Assembly (NCBI RefSeq): GCF_014698835.1
Contig: NZ_JACJTU010000004.1
Location: 124,001-188,000 of the forward strand
Reading direction: 5' to 3'
DNA: 64,000 bases
DNA from: Nostoc paludosum FACHB-159
GTDB lineage: Bacteria > Cyanobacteriota > Cyanobacteriia > Cyanobacteriales > Nostocaceae
Numbering within the stretch: the first letter of the stretch is position 1; each line of letters begins with the position of its first letter. The position numbers and the translations under genes were made by a program. The notes under the pieces are model-generated. The model worked only from the letters and a program-made list of their open reading frames with translations. It had not been told where the DNA came from and ran no database searches. This document shows, piece by piece, positions 8,144 to 17,090 of the stretch.

Positions 8144-9055
8144 TTAGTCACTTCCACCCACAATGTATACATAGGAACCGAGATTTTCGTCATCTGTGCC
8201 CACTATCACACCACCTTGGGCACCTGGAATTAGTTCCATAGCTTCAATTTTGTGGTAGTAAGAACGATAAAGGGGAACAAATTGAGGATGCGATCGCCAG
8301 CTGATAAAATTACCAGATAATCTCAAGTAACCAGCAACATATACAGCTGACTGAAATGGGCCATCATCTCCAGCGTCACTTGCTGATGTAATGTAAACAA
8401 TTCCCGATGAATCTACTTTTAAATCAGAAATATGTCGGACATTTCCCTCTGGGAATGGCACTTTTAATTTACTAGAACCTGAAAGTTTAATTTCATATAT
8501 TTTGGGATTAAATTCTCCAAAATAAACGGTTGCTGCTGTTTCTCCTTCTCCGCGATCGGCCCAAATAGCTACAAATTTACCATCTATATATTGCAAAGCA
8601 AATGCTTCTAAATTGGTTTTTGGTGTAATTACTGGCAACTCAAATTCTTTAATAATAGAGATATTTTTATCGATAATATCTAATCTCAGATAATAAGCTT
8701 TACCTGTACTATTTACACAAATAAAATCCAAATTTTGGTTTTGCGGAACAGATGTTAAAGACTCTAAATCAATGGGCAATTCTGTTTGATTTGGCCAATT
8801 TAAAGGAAAATATTCCGGTTGTTTGTTGCCTTTAAGACTAATAATTGCTACCCGGCTTTGATTTGGTTTTTTGTTATCATGAACAATTAGAAAATCTAGA
8901 GAATTACTTTGCTGCTTTATCAAAGCCATACCACTGATGCCAAAAGGAATACCGCCGCGAACTGGACGCCAATCTTGTGCCCCAACTTGATGGGATATGA
9001 GTAAAAATGCAGCAACGACTACTATATTTATGATTAACCTGAGAAATTGAGTCAT
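8144..9055 (-). CDS. Secreted hypothetical protein, probably a beta-propeller
   Basis: 303 residues. The N-terminus is a signal peptide: MTQFLRLIINIVVVAAFLLISHQVGAQ, cleaved probably after VGA-Q. The mature part is a string of short beta-strand-like blocks with repeating hydrophobic-x-hydrophobic patterns (LDFLIVHDNKK, LDFICVNSTGKAYYLRL, FVAIWADRGEGETAATVYFG, VYITSASDAGDDGPF, GVIVGTDDENLGSYVYI). This resembles propeller proteins of the esterase-like/phytase-like kind. Acidic loops (DAGDDG, DDEN) could bind calcium. No catalytic motif is recognised. It lies downstream of the hybrid kinase on the same strand, 72 bases away, but no functional link is evident. Confidence 0.7.
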   Translation of the reverse strand: MTQFLRLIINIVVVAAFLLISHQVGAQDWRPVRGGIPFGISGMALIKQQSNSLDFLIVHDNKKPNQSRVAIISLKGNKQPEYFPLNWPNQTELPIDLESLTSVPQNQNLDFICVNSTGKAYYLRLDIIDKNISIIKEFELPVITPKTNLEAFALQYIDGKFVAIWADRGEGETAATVYFGEFNPKIYEIKLSGSSKLKVPFPEGNVRHISDLKVDSSGIVYITSASDAGDDGPFQSAVYVAGYLRLSGNFISWRSHPQFVPLYRSYYHKIEAMELIPGAQGGVIVGTDDENLGSYVYIVGGSD

Positions 9056-9127
9056 AGTAAGAAGTAAAAACTAATAAGGCAAAAGATTTTTAATTTTGCC
9101 CTTTACCGTTTTACTTCCTCTCGCTGG

Positions 9128-11410
9128 TTAAAGTACTTTTTGTAAAGAAAGTAATAATTCTTTGACAGTATATGGTTTGGATAAAAACATATTCACACCG
9201 CTGTCAGTGATTGCGCTAAGTTTATGATCGGACATCAATCCGCTGCTGGCAATAATTTTGACTTGTGGGTTAATTTTTTTTAAGGTACGGATGGCAGTTA
9301 AACCATCCAGGGAGGGCAGCATAATATCGATTAATACGGCACTAATTTTGTCCATATTTTTAGCGTACAGTGCGATCGCCTCAATCCCATCATCAGCAAT
9401 TAGGGTCTTATAGTTATAGGCTTCTAGTGATGATTTAATAATCTCCTGAATGGCGGCTTCATCATCCACAACCAAAATTAACTCTCCATGTCCTGTTTGT
9501 GATAGTGAATCTTCTAAGGTGGGTGTTTCCATTCCCCCTACGGCTGGCAAGTAAATTTTAAAGCTAGTGCCATTTCCGAGTTCACTGTACACATTCACAA
9601 AACCTCCGTGGCTTTTAACGATCCCTAGCACGGTGGAAAGTCCTAACCCTGTGCCTTGTCCGACATCTTTTGTCGTAAAGAATGGCTCGAAAATTCTATC
9701 TAAGATTTCCCTAGCAATACCAACTCCATTGTCGGAGACAGTAATCACTGTGTAATGGCCGACTTTAGCTTCAAGATTCATCCGGGCATAATTTTCGTCA
9801 ATAAACAGATTTTCCGCAGAGATTCTCAAGCTACCGCCGTTAGGCATAGCATCACGAGCATTAACGCAGAGGTTCATCAGTACTTGATGGAGTTGGGTAC
9901 TATCTCCAGAAACCATCCACAAATCCTGCGGTATGTCAATACTAACTTCTATAGATTTGGGAAACGTTTCTTTGAGAATCTTAGCAAGTTCTACAATTAA
10001 GTGCCTGAGTTGCAAAGTGATGCGTTTTCCTTCCACACCCCGTGCAAAGGATAGCACCTGTTTCACTAAATCCGCTCCGCGTTTAGCGTTGATTTCCAAA
10101 ATCTCCAGTAAATGGCGAGTCCGTTCATCTGCATCGGGAAATTTCAGCGGTAGTAGTTGCGCTCCTGCCAAAATCGGCGTCAGAATATTGTTTAGGTCGT
10201 GAGCAATACCACTAGCTAATGTGCCGATGCTTTCCAAACGTTGAGCGCGAAACAATTGGGCTTCTAAATGTTTTTTGTCAGTAATATCTGTATCAACGCT
10301 CAAAATTGACTTGGGCTTTCCGTCTTCATCACATACCAGACTCCAACGACTAGCAACGAGGACTTCCTTACCAGTTTTAGTAATTTTAGTTAACTCGCCT
10401 TGCCAGTTACCTTTATTAATAACTTCTAAAAGAGCCGCTTCGATTTCCGGTGAAGGTTCGTCAAACAAAAGTTCACTTACACTTTTTCCCCTAGCCTCTG
10501 TAGCTCGCCAACCGTAAAGTGTTTCTGCGCCTTTGTTCCAGAACAGAATCTGATTATTTAAATCTCGCACGCAAATGGCATCTGTGGTGACATCAAGTAA
10601 TGCAGCCTGTTCTTTAATTTTTTCTTGGGCTAACTTGTGTTCGCGCAATGCAGCTTGCCGTTCGGTAATATCAATACTGGCGCAAGTCACCCCGACAACT
10701 TCTTGGGACTCATTCCGCAATGGCTCAACTGTCAAATCGTAATATCGAGTTGTTTCTGTAGTTCTAATTGATACTTCTTCTCGCGCTCCTATGCCACTGT
10801 TGAGTACCCGAAGTTTAATATTGGTAAGACGTTGAGCATCTTCGACCGAGATGATATCCATGTCTTTTTTGCCCAATATTTGCTCAACCGTCAATCCATA
10901 GGAGGGATTGTAAACCCAAGTGTACCGTAACTCCCGATCTTGGTTGTAGACAAAAATTGGAGAATTTTTCAAGGCTACGCGAAATCGCTCCTCGCTCTGT
11001 CGCAATGCGTTGTCTGCTCGTTGACGTTCAATTGCATAACGCATAGAACGCACCAGCAAATCACCAGTTACTTGCCCTTTGACTAAATAATCCTGCGCTC
11101 CTTCTTGCATTGCCCTAGTTGCTAGGGTTTCATCGTTTATACCTGTCAGCACAATAATTGGAGTTGCTTTTGCCTGTTGATGAGCAGTAACAAAGGTTTC
11201 CAGTCCCTGACTATCTGGTAGGGAAAGATCTAATAAAATGACATCAAAAATTTCTTTTTCTAAGTGGTTGAGAGCCTTGGAAAGCCGCTCAACTGGCATC
11301 AGATCAACTACAACTGTGTTAACTTCTTTTAAAAACTCCTGTAACAAAAATACATCGCCAGGGTTGTCTTCTACTAATAAGACTTTTATATTTTCACCTG
11401 CCATTGCCAT
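9128..11410 (-). CDS. Hybrid sensor histidine kinase (REC-PAS-PAS-HK-REC)
   Basis: 760 residues from the ATG at 11410, which overlaps the upstream stop as TAATG. A second ATG six bases on (11404) fits the GGAG before it better. Order: receiver at 5-125 ([10 protein letters not shown], phospho-acceptor Asp61 in LLDLSLPD, lysine in YLVKG); PAS about 140-260; PAS about 275-390; HisKA with H-box ASGIAHDLNNIL (His404); HATPase with N-box LMNLCVNARDAM and G-boxes DNGVGIA and GTGLGLST; C-terminal receiver (ILVVDDEAAIQ, Asp in LIDIMLPSLDG, SKPYT). The tail receiver suggests an internal phosphorelay. Third gene of the minus-strand operon after the cyanobacteriochrome kinase and the Rcp-like receiver, so it may act downstream of light input. 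Cytoplasmic, no membrane segments. Confidence 0.92.
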   Translation of the reverse strand: MAMAGENIKVLLVEDNPGDVFLLQEFLKEVNTVVVDLMPVERLSKALNHLEKEIFDVILLDLSLPDSQGLETFVTAHQQAKATPIIVLTGINDETLATRAMQEGAQDYLVKGQVTGDLLVRSMRYAIERQRADNALRQSEERFRVALKNSPIFVYNQDRELRYTWVYNPSYGLTVEQILGKKDMDIISVEDAQRLTNIKLRVLNSGIGAREEVSIRTTETTRYYDLTVEPLRNESQEVVGVTCASIDITERQAALREHKLAQEKIKEQAALLDVTTDAICVRDLNNQILFWNKGAETLYGWRATEARGKSVSELLFDEPSPEIEAALLEVINKGNWQGELTKITKTGKEVLVASRWSLVCDEDGKPKSILSVDTDITDKKHLEAQLFRAQRLESIGTLASGIAHDLNNILTPILAGAQLLPLKFPDADERTRHLLEILEINAKRGADLVKQVLSFARGVEGKRITLQLRHLIVELAKILKETFPKSIEVSIDIPQDLWMVSGDSTQLHQVLMNLCVNARDAMPNGGSLRISAENLFIDENYARMNLEAKVGHYTVITVSDNGVGIAREILDRIFEPFFTTKDVGQGTGLGLSTVLGIVKSHGGFVNVYSELGNGTSFKIYLPAVGGMETPTLEDSLSQTGHGELILVVDDEAAIQEIIKSSLEAYNYKTLIADDGIEAIALYAKNMDKISAVLIDIMLPSLDGLTAIRTLKKINPQVKIIASSGLMSDHKLSAITDSGVNMFLSKPYTVKELLLSLQKVL

Positions 11411-11847
11411 TACTCCGGTGGCAGTTTTACGATCGCAAACCAAAAATTTTCGATTGATTTTACAATTTTAACGAATTGATCGAAGTCTACTGGCTTAGTT
11501 ATGTAACAGTTTGCAGACAAATTATAGGCTTTGAGGATGTCTTCTTCAGCTTGGGAAGTCGTCAAGACGACTACAGGAATTCGCTTGAGGTTGTCATCTG
11601 CTTTAATTTCTGCCAATACTTCTCGCCCATCTTTTTTGGGGAGATTCAAATCGAGCAGCACAATATCTGGATGGGCTGCTTCGACATATTTTTCTTGTTT
11701 TCGCAAGAATGCCATTGCTTCGACACCATCTTCTACGACGTTCAGGTGAATGGAGATTTTGCTATCTTCCAAGGCTATGCGTGTAAGTTGGGCATCCCCA
11801 GGATTGTCTTCTACTAACAAAACCTCAATAGGCATAATCGTTTGCAT
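11410..11847 (-). CDS. Rcp-type stand-alone response regulator
   Basis: 145 residues, a single CheY-like receiver with no output domain. Acidic pocket [11 protein letters not shown] (residues 10-20), phospho-acceptor Asp66 in [13 protein letters not shown], Thr/Ser switch [12 protein letters not shown], lysine in [11 protein letters not shown]. The insertion and the [12 protein letters not shown] start are typical of Rcp1-like regulators that partner phytochromes and cyanobacteriochromes. It begins 12 bases after the stop of the cyanobacteriochrome kinase and overlaps the hybrid kinase start by one base, so translation of the three is likely coupled. Most likely it accepts phosphate from the kinase encoded just before it. 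An ATG at 11835 ([11 protein letters not shown]) is an alternative start. Confidence 0.93.
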   Translation of the reverse strand: MQTIMPIEVLLVEDNPGDAQLTRIALEDSKISIHLNVVEDGVEAMAFLRKQEKYVEAAHPDIVLLDLNLPKKDGREVLAEIKADDNLKRIPVVVLTTSQAEEDILKAYNLSANCYITKPVDFDQFVKIVKSIENFWFAIVKLPPE

Positions 11848-11859
11848 GTTTACGATTGC

Positions 11860-14409
11860 TCAAGAGCTTCTATCTGGAATTGTGAAGTAGAAAGTCGAGC
11901 CTTGCCCCGGTTTCGACTCAACCCAGATACGCCCACCGTGGCGTTCTATAATCTTCTTACAAATTGCCAGACCAATACCAGTACCTGGATACTTATCTCT
12001 AGTGTGCAAGCGCTGAAAAATTATAAAAATACGTTCAGCATATTGGGGTTCTAAACCAATGCCATTGTCCTGTACCCAGAAGACGTATTCGTTAGCAGTA
12101 GGGAAATGTGGAGTAGTTTCGCCCATCTCCCCATCTCCTCTCCTCACTCCAATATGAATTTTTGGCTGCTGATTTTGACAAAATTTCACGGCGTTACCGA
12201 TGAGGTTTTGAAATACTTGTGTCACTTGGGTAGCATCAGCCATGACTTTAGGTAAAGTATCATAGGTAATAATTGCTTTACTGTCAGCGATCGCCAGTTG
12301 GAGATTTGCGATCGCTTGTTTTAAAACAGCATTACAATCAACTCGTTTAAAGGGCTGTCCGCGGGTACTGACGCGGGAATAGTTCAACAAATCATTGATT
12401 AGTGTTTGCATCCGACGTGCCCCATCTACTGCGTAGTTGATAAACTCATCGGCATTAGTATCGAGTTGATTTTTATATCTTCGCTCCAGCAATTGTAAAT
12501 AACTGGTTACCATCCGCAATGGCTCTTGCAAGTCATGGGAAGCTACGTAGGCAAATTGTTCTAATTCGGCGTTGGAACGGGCGAGTTCTTGACTTTGGCG
12601 GGTTTGTTGTTCTAGTAGTTGCCCTTGAGATAAAGCAATGCCAATTTGGTTAGCTAGTTGCTGTAACAACTCTATCTCAAAGTTATTCCACTTTCGAGGC
12701 GCGGCACATTCGTGAGCTAGCAATAAGCCCCAAATCCCTTCTCTGAGAAGAATTGGCACTACGAGGTTAGCCCTGACACCAAACTGCTCAAGAAATTCTC
12801 GATGGCAAGGTTGAATATTAGCAGTTTCAATGTCTTCAATTGCACTGATTCTTCCTTGACGATATCTTTCTACATATTCTTCTTTAAAACAGGGGTCGAT
12901 AATATTTTTTCCCACAATTACAGGCCAATCAGGTAGTACAGCTTCTTGTACTACTTTTCCTGAACCGTCAGGGCAAAGTTGAAAAATTAAAACTCGGTCA
13001 GCTTGCAGTAGTTTTTGAACTTCGGTAACAGTGGTTTGCAGAATTTCATCTATTTGTAAAGATTCTCGGATTTTAAAAGTAATTTCCGAAAATAATTGCG
13101 ATCGCAAATTTTGTCGCTTCAATTCCTCTTCTGTTCGCTTGCGATCTGTGATATCAGTATAAGAACCGACCATTCGCACCACATCACCTAATGCGTCCCA
13201 AAGTGCCTGTCCTCGATCCAGAATCCATTTATAGCTGCCGTCTTGGCATTGGACTCGATACTCACAAACATAAAATGGTGTTTTCTTGGCAAAGTGATCC
13301 TGGAAGGCCTCAACTACCAAATCTCGCTCATCAGGATGGATTCGTTTTGTCCAATCATCCCAACAATTGGAAACTTCGTGGTCTTTATACCCCAACATTT
13401 GCTTCCACCGATTTGAGAAGAACACTTCATTAGTCTTGAGGTTCCAGTCCCAAATACCATCATTATTACCCTGCAATGCTAATTGCCAACGTTCCTCACT
13501 TTCCTTAAGTGCTTCTGCTGTTTGGCGTCGTTCGGTAATATCTTGAAAATAAACCGATAAGCCGTCTTTCCCTGGATAAGCGTGGACTTGAAACCAGCGA
13601 TTGAGGGGTGGATAAAACTCCTCAAATTCCACACTTACCTGGTTGAATAATGCTTTACGATACTGCTGTTCAAATTTTGTGCCGATAATTCTGGGAAATG
13701 CTTCCCAGAAATTTTTACCCAAAAGCTGATTCTGGGTTTTCTGTAACAGCTGTTCTGCTTGACCATTAACATAAGTAAATCGCCATTCTCGATCTAAGGC
13801 AAAAAACGCATCAGTGATACTTTCAAGAAGATTAGTAATCCGGGTTCTGGCTGCTTCCGATTGTGCGCGTGCTGTTTGCTCCTGCAACATCAATTTCTCT
13901 GTAACTTGAGATACCTCAGTTACATGACGCCTCAGTTCTAGCTGGTCAATCACTAGGCGACTCAGAGCTACAAGGGCCTGAATTTGTTTTTCGCTCAATT
14001 CTTTGGGAACTTGGTCAATGACGCACAGAGTCCCCAACATATCCCCCTTGGGAGTGATTAAAGGTACACCTGCATAAAATCGCACATAGGGGTAGCCAGT
14101 TACTACTGCATTGTTCGCCAAGTTTTCATCAGCTAGCGTATCTGGAACCACAACAACGGTACGCCGTTCTTGGCAAAGGTAAGATAACCCAATACTACGG
14201 GGCATTTCTGATACATCTAAGCCTACTTTTGCCTTAAACCACTGACGGTTTTCATCAATAAAATTTACTAAAGATATAGAAGTGTTACAAATAAATGCCG
14301 CTAACTGGGCGAGATTGTCGTAGGCTTCTTCAGGCTCCGTATCAAGAATTTGATACTGGCGCAAGGCTTCTAGCCTCGCCTGTTCTGTAGTTGTGTCTCC
14401 GATGTTCAT
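11860..14409 (-). CDS. Cyanobacteriochrome-type sensor histidine kinase (GAF-PAS-PAS-CBCR GAF-HK)
   Basis: 849 residues, cytoplasmic. Order: GAF about 15-160; coiled coil 160-190; PAS 190-300; PAS 305-425; second GAF 440-600; HisKA with H-box VASHDLQEPL (His625); HATPase with N-box NLIGNAVKF (Asn739), G1 DNGIGL (781-786) and G2 GTGIGL (809-814). The second GAF has both hallmarks of DXCF-type cyanobacteriochromes: Asp-Pro-Cys-Phe at 505-508, and the chromophore-anchoring Cys535-His536 in NIQPCHREFLEQFGVRANL, followed by WGLLLAHECAAPRKW. In that class a bilin is attached to the CH cysteine while the DXCF cysteine can form a second, reversible thioether, giving blue/green-type photocycles. The first GAF lacks these residues. 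Heads an operon with an Rcp-type receiver and a hybrid kinase. Bilin binding is inferred. Confidence 0.9.
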   Translation of the reverse strand: MNIGDTTTEQARLEALRQYQILDTEPEEAYDNLAQLAAFICNTSISLVNFIDENRQWFKAKVGLDVSEMPRSIGLSYLCQERRTVVVVPDTLADENLANNAVVTGYPYVRFYAGVPLITPKGDMLGTLCVIDQVPKELSEKQIQALVALSRLVIDQLELRRHVTEVSQVTEKLMLQEQTARAQSEAARTRITNLLESITDAFFALDREWRFTYVNGQAEQLLQKTQNQLLGKNFWEAFPRIIGTKFEQQYRKALFNQVSVEFEEFYPPLNRWFQVHAYPGKDGLSVYFQDITERRQTAEALKESEERWQLALQGNNDGIWDWNLKTNEVFFSNRWKQMLGYKDHEVSNCWDDWTKRIHPDERDLVVEAFQDHFAKKTPFYVCEYRVQCQDGSYKWILDRGQALWDALGDVVRMVGSYTDITDRKRTEEELKRQNLRSQLFSEITFKIRESLQIDEILQTTVTEVQKLLQADRVLIFQLCPDGSGKVVQEAVLPDWPVIVGKNIIDPCFKEEYVERYRQGRISAIEDIETANIQPCHREFLEQFGVRANLVVPILLREGIWGLLLAHECAAPRKWNNFEIELLQQLANQIGIALSQGQLLEQQTRQSQELARSNAELEQFAYVASHDLQEPLRMVTSYLQLLERRYKNQLDTNADEFINYAVDGARRMQTLINDLLNYSRVSTRGQPFKRVDCNAVLKQAIANLQLAIADSKAIITYDTLPKVMADATQVTQVFQNLIGNAVKFCQNQQPKIHIGVRRGDGEMGETTPHFPTANEYVFWVQDNGIGLEPQYAERIFIIFQRLHTRDKYPGTGIGLAICKKIIERHGGRIWVESKPGQGSTFYFTIPDRSS

Positions 14410-14780
14410 TAACTTTTATTAAAAAATCTCAATTATGATATCCAGCCAGCAGAGTAAGTACCTCACAAATAGATTAACCTTTTTTAACATGAGCTAACTA
14501 TCTGTGTGCTTCTGTTTATTCAGGAGAGTTTTGAGAAGAAGGCATGAGGCCTTTTTTTTAAAAGCTAGATTCATATTTGAGAAAAGCCATGCCCACAGTC
14601 AGCTATCCTATTTACCCCGCCAACTTTGGCGATCGCCATAATCCCAGTGTAAACAAATTTTGGGCTGATATTGTTTACAAATAGACATTTAAATGCATCA
14701 AAAGATTCGTTTGTTGCAGACTACATTAATTTTCAGGTCATTAAACAATGCTGTAGGATAGCACAGCATGGCTTAAACAA
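14410..14780. other. Intergenic region between the divergent kinase and PaiB genes
   Basis: 371 bases, no gene. It must hold the kinase operon promoter. It also holds a plus-strand terminator-like hairpin (14539-14560) with no annotated gene feeding it, and a GGCGATCGCC site at 14629. Confidence 0.5.
14539..14560 (+). terminator. Intrinsic terminator-like hairpin with no upstream gene
   Basis: AAGGC-ATGAG-GCCTT (14539-14553) followed by a run of T to 14559. A short stem but a good U-tract. On the plus strand the preceding 130 bases encode no protein, so a small RNA ending here is possible. Confidence 0.45.
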
Positions 14781-15434
14781 ATGAAAAACACTATGTATAT
14801 CCCAACTAATTTTCGAGAAGATGACATTGAGAAATTGGTGGCGTTTATGCGTGCTAATAGTTTTGCCACCTTGGTATCTATTGTGAATAATGTTCCTGTT
14901 GCCTCACATATTCCCCTTGTGGTCACAGTGGAGAACAATGTTGTTAAGCTAGCAGGTCATCTTGCCAAAGCAAATCCTCAGTGGAAAGCTTTTGGCTTTG
15001 GTGAGACACTCGCTGTCTTTAGTGGGCCGCACGCTTATATTTCACCATCTTTATATGAAAAGAAAGAGAGCGTACCAACATGGAATTACATCGCTGTACA
15101 CGCCTATGGTTTACCCCAAGTTATCACCCTCAGCGATTCACCAGAACTGATGGATAAGATGATTGGCGAGATGATTGATACCTATGACTCTGATTATAAA
15201 TCTCAATGGCATGACTTATCCGATAACTTTCGTGAGGGAATGATGAATGGCATTATTGCTTTTGAAATGACCGTGACGCGATTGGAAGGCAAATATAAAC
15301 TCAGCCAAAACCGCAGCCATTTTGACCAATCTAATGTTGCAGATGCATTGCTACAAAGTCCGGATTCAATTGTTAAGTCCATAGGTGTTGCAATGAAACA
15401 GAATCTTGAAACTTACCCAACAAGGCAAAAATAA
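14781..15434 (+). CDS. PaiB family FMN-binding protein
   Basis: 217 residues, full family length. The start MYIPTNFREDD (ATG at 14793; the ATG at 14781 adds four residues), VASHIPLVV, LAGHLAKANPQWKAF, FSGPHAYISPSLYEKK and VPTWNYIAVHAYG are the characteristic PaiB blocks with the split-barrel flavin fold. In Bacillus, PaiB is a negative regulator of sporulation and protease genes; in most bacteria the role is unproven, and it is better read as an FMN- or heme-binding split-barrel protein. Single gene. An inverted repeat follows before convergent hisG. Confidence 0.88.
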   Translation: MKNTMYIPTNFREDDIEKLVAFMRANSFATLVSIVNNVPVASHIPLVVTVENNVVKLAGHLAKANPQWKAFGFGETLAVFSGPHAYISPSLYEKKESVPTWNYIAVHAYGLPQVITLSDSPELMDKMIGEMIDTYDSDYKSQWHDLSDNFREGMMNGIIAFEMTVTRLEGKYKLSQNRSHFDQSNVADALLQSPDSIVKSIGVAMKQNLETYPTRQK

Positions 15435-15466
15435 AAATGTCTAGTAGTTCAAATAGGATCTGTTAG

Positions 15467-15497
15467 GGTGCGTTATGGAGGTTAGTCCTAACGCACC
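15467..15497. repeat. Inverted repeat between convergent genes
   Basis: GGTGCGTTA (15467-15475) is complementary to TAACGCACC (15489-15497), with a 13-base loop. It lies between the PaiB-like gene and hisG and could end transcription from both sides, although no T-run is present. Confidence 0.5.
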
Positions 15498-15552
15498 ATT
15501 AATCCTGAATTTTGTCCTTTGCCATTTGTTATTTACTAATGACTAATGACTA

Positions 15553-16197
15553 TTAAACCCCTAACACAACAGTTTCCCGCACCTTGCTAATCACATCACT
15601 CAAATTGCCAGTGTTCAGACGGTAACTCAGGGGATGGGCTATTAATCGCCCTGTACTTTCATACAGAGTCGCGATTTCAATCAAACCATTTTCGCGTAAA
15701 GTCCGCCCCGTGGAAACTAAATCCACGATCGCTTCTGACATACCAGTAATAGGCCCTAGTTCTACTGAACCATATAGCGGCACTATTTCTACCGGTAAAT
15801 CAAGACTTTGGAAATATTCACGAGCGCAATTGACATATTTTGAGGCAACTCTACCATGAGGTGGTAAATCTAGCGGCGATCGGTAAGAACTCGATGCTTT
15901 TACCGCCACCGACATGCGACAATATCCAAACTGCAAATCGACTAAGTGGGCAACTTGCGGCTGCTTTTCTTGCAGCACATCGTAACCAACAATACCCAGT
16001 TGTGCCTGACCATATTCTACATAAACGGGTACATCCTGCGCCCGCACCAATAGCCCTTTTGCAAGCCCGTTAGCGTCAGGAATTTGAAGTTGGCGATTTC
16101 CTGAATCTAAAAAAGCACTGAAATCTAACCCTACAGCTTGTAGCAACCGGATGCTATGTTTAAGAAGTTCCCCTTTTGGTAATGCAACAGTCAGCAT
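15553..16197 (-). CDS. hisG: ATP phosphoribosyltransferase, short form
   Basis: 214 residues, first enzyme of histidine synthesis (ATP + PRPP to phosphoribosyl-ATP). [18 protein letters not shown] is the family start. [12 protein letters not shown], the PRPP-binding block around [34 protein letters not shown], and the following [12 protein letters not shown] complete the catalytic domains. The C-terminal regulatory ACT-like domain of the long form is absent, so this is the HisG-S type that works as a complex with HisZ; no hisZ is in this window. Monocistronic and divergent from the response regulator at 16254. Confidence 0.96.
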   Translation of the reverse strand: MLTVALPKGELLKHSIRLLQAVGLDFSAFLDSGNRQLQIPDANGLAKGLLVRAQDVPVYVEYGQAQLGIVGYDVLQEKQPQVAHLVDLQFGYCRMSVAVKASSSYRSPLDLPPHGRVASKYVNCAREYFQSLDLPVEIVPLYGSVELGPITGMSEAIVDLVSTGRTLRENGLIEIATLYESTGRLIAHPLSYRLNTGNLSDVISKVRETVVLGV

Positions 16198-16253
16198 TAT
16201 TTTTCTTGGTATCCTGCGTCTTAGCGGTTCAATATTATTGAGAATATCTCTAT

Positions 16254-16970
16254 ATGCTTACCACAAGCAGCATGAGAATTTTATTAGTTGATGATGAAGT
16301 TGAACTAACTCAACCCTTGAGTCGCTTGTTAACTCGTGAAGGTTATAGTGTAGATGCCGCTTATGACGGTACAAGCGGTAGCGATCGCGCCCGACTAGGT
16401 AATTACGACCTACTAATTTTAGATTGGATGCTGCCAGGAAAAACAGGGTTAGAAATTTGTCAGGAATTGCGACGCCAAGGCAAAACCACTCCTGTGCTGT
16501 TTCTTACAGCCAAAGATACCCTAGATGACCGGGTTCAAGGTTTAGATGCTGGTGCAGACGACTATTTAGTGAAACCATTTGAACTGCGGGAATTACTAGC
16601 GAGAGTCAGGGCTTTATTGCGTCGTTCTGGTTCCCAAACTTATGAAACCCCCACCGGACGCCTGACTGTAGCTGATTTAGAACTCGATTGTGAAAATCAA
16701 GTAGCCTATCGCCAAGGAAGGATAATTGAACTTTCGCAAAAAGAAAGCCAGTTGTTGCAATACTTTATGGAACACACCGGACAACTGTTGACTCATGCCC
16801 AGATTATGCAGACTTTGTGGCCAGAGGAAGAACAACCTAGTAGCAACGTCATAGCAGCATTAATTCGTTTGCTACGGCGTAAGATTGAGTTAGGTAAAGA
16901 AACTACGCTAATTCACACAGTTTACGGCAAAGGTTATCGTTTTGGTGTTTCTGTCGTAGAGTCTGTTTAG
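16254..16970 (+). CDS. rppA: OmpR-family response regulator, RppA-like
   Basis: 238 residues, or 232 from the ATG at 16272 that begins MRILLVDDE. The receiver has DDE near the start, the phospho-acceptor Asp in [13 protein letters not shown], and the conserved lysine in [11 protein letters not shown]. The C-terminal winged helix shows [41 protein letters not shown] and [12 protein letters not shown]. The [12 protein letters not shown] and receiver-end sequence resembles cyanobacterial RppA, which answers redox and pigment signals with a sensor RppB; no RppB-like gene is adjacent, so the symbol is tentative. Divergent from hisG with 56 bases between the starts. Confidence 0.75.
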   Translation: MLTTSSMRILLVDDEVELTQPLSRLLTREGYSVDAAYDGTSGSDRARLGNYDLLILDWMLPGKTGLEICQELRRQGKTTPVLFLTAKDTLDDRVQGLDAGADDYLVKPFELRELLARVRALLRRSGSQTYETPTGRLTVADLELDCENQVAYRQGRIIELSQKESQLLQYFMEHTGQLLTHAQIMQTLWPEEEQPSSNVIAALIRLLRRKIELGKETTLIHTVYGKGYRFGVSVVESV

Positions 16971-17030
16971 CGAAAAAATTTTTGGATATTAGACATCTGG
17001 TGAAATTAAATATGCGTTATCCAAAACCCT

Positions 17031-17060
17031 TGTAGAGACGTAGCATTGCTACGTCTCTAC
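17031..17060. repeat. Dispersed palindrome, TGTAGAGACGTAGCA variant
   Basis: TGTAGAGACGTAGCA, one central T, then the complement TGCTACGTCTCTAC. Same family as 45195 and 53156, with TAGCA in place of TTGCA. It lies between convergent rppA-like and aminotransferase genes and could act as a bidirectional terminator. Confidence 0.8.
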
Positions 17061-17090
17061 TGTTAACGCACCTAATTATCTAAAAACTAC

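Noticed and set aside
11411..11443. Longer start for the hybrid kinase inside the receiver gene
   Set aside because: It overlaps the upstream gene by 34 bases, while the TAATG junction at 11410 or the ATG at 11404 with GGAG is better.
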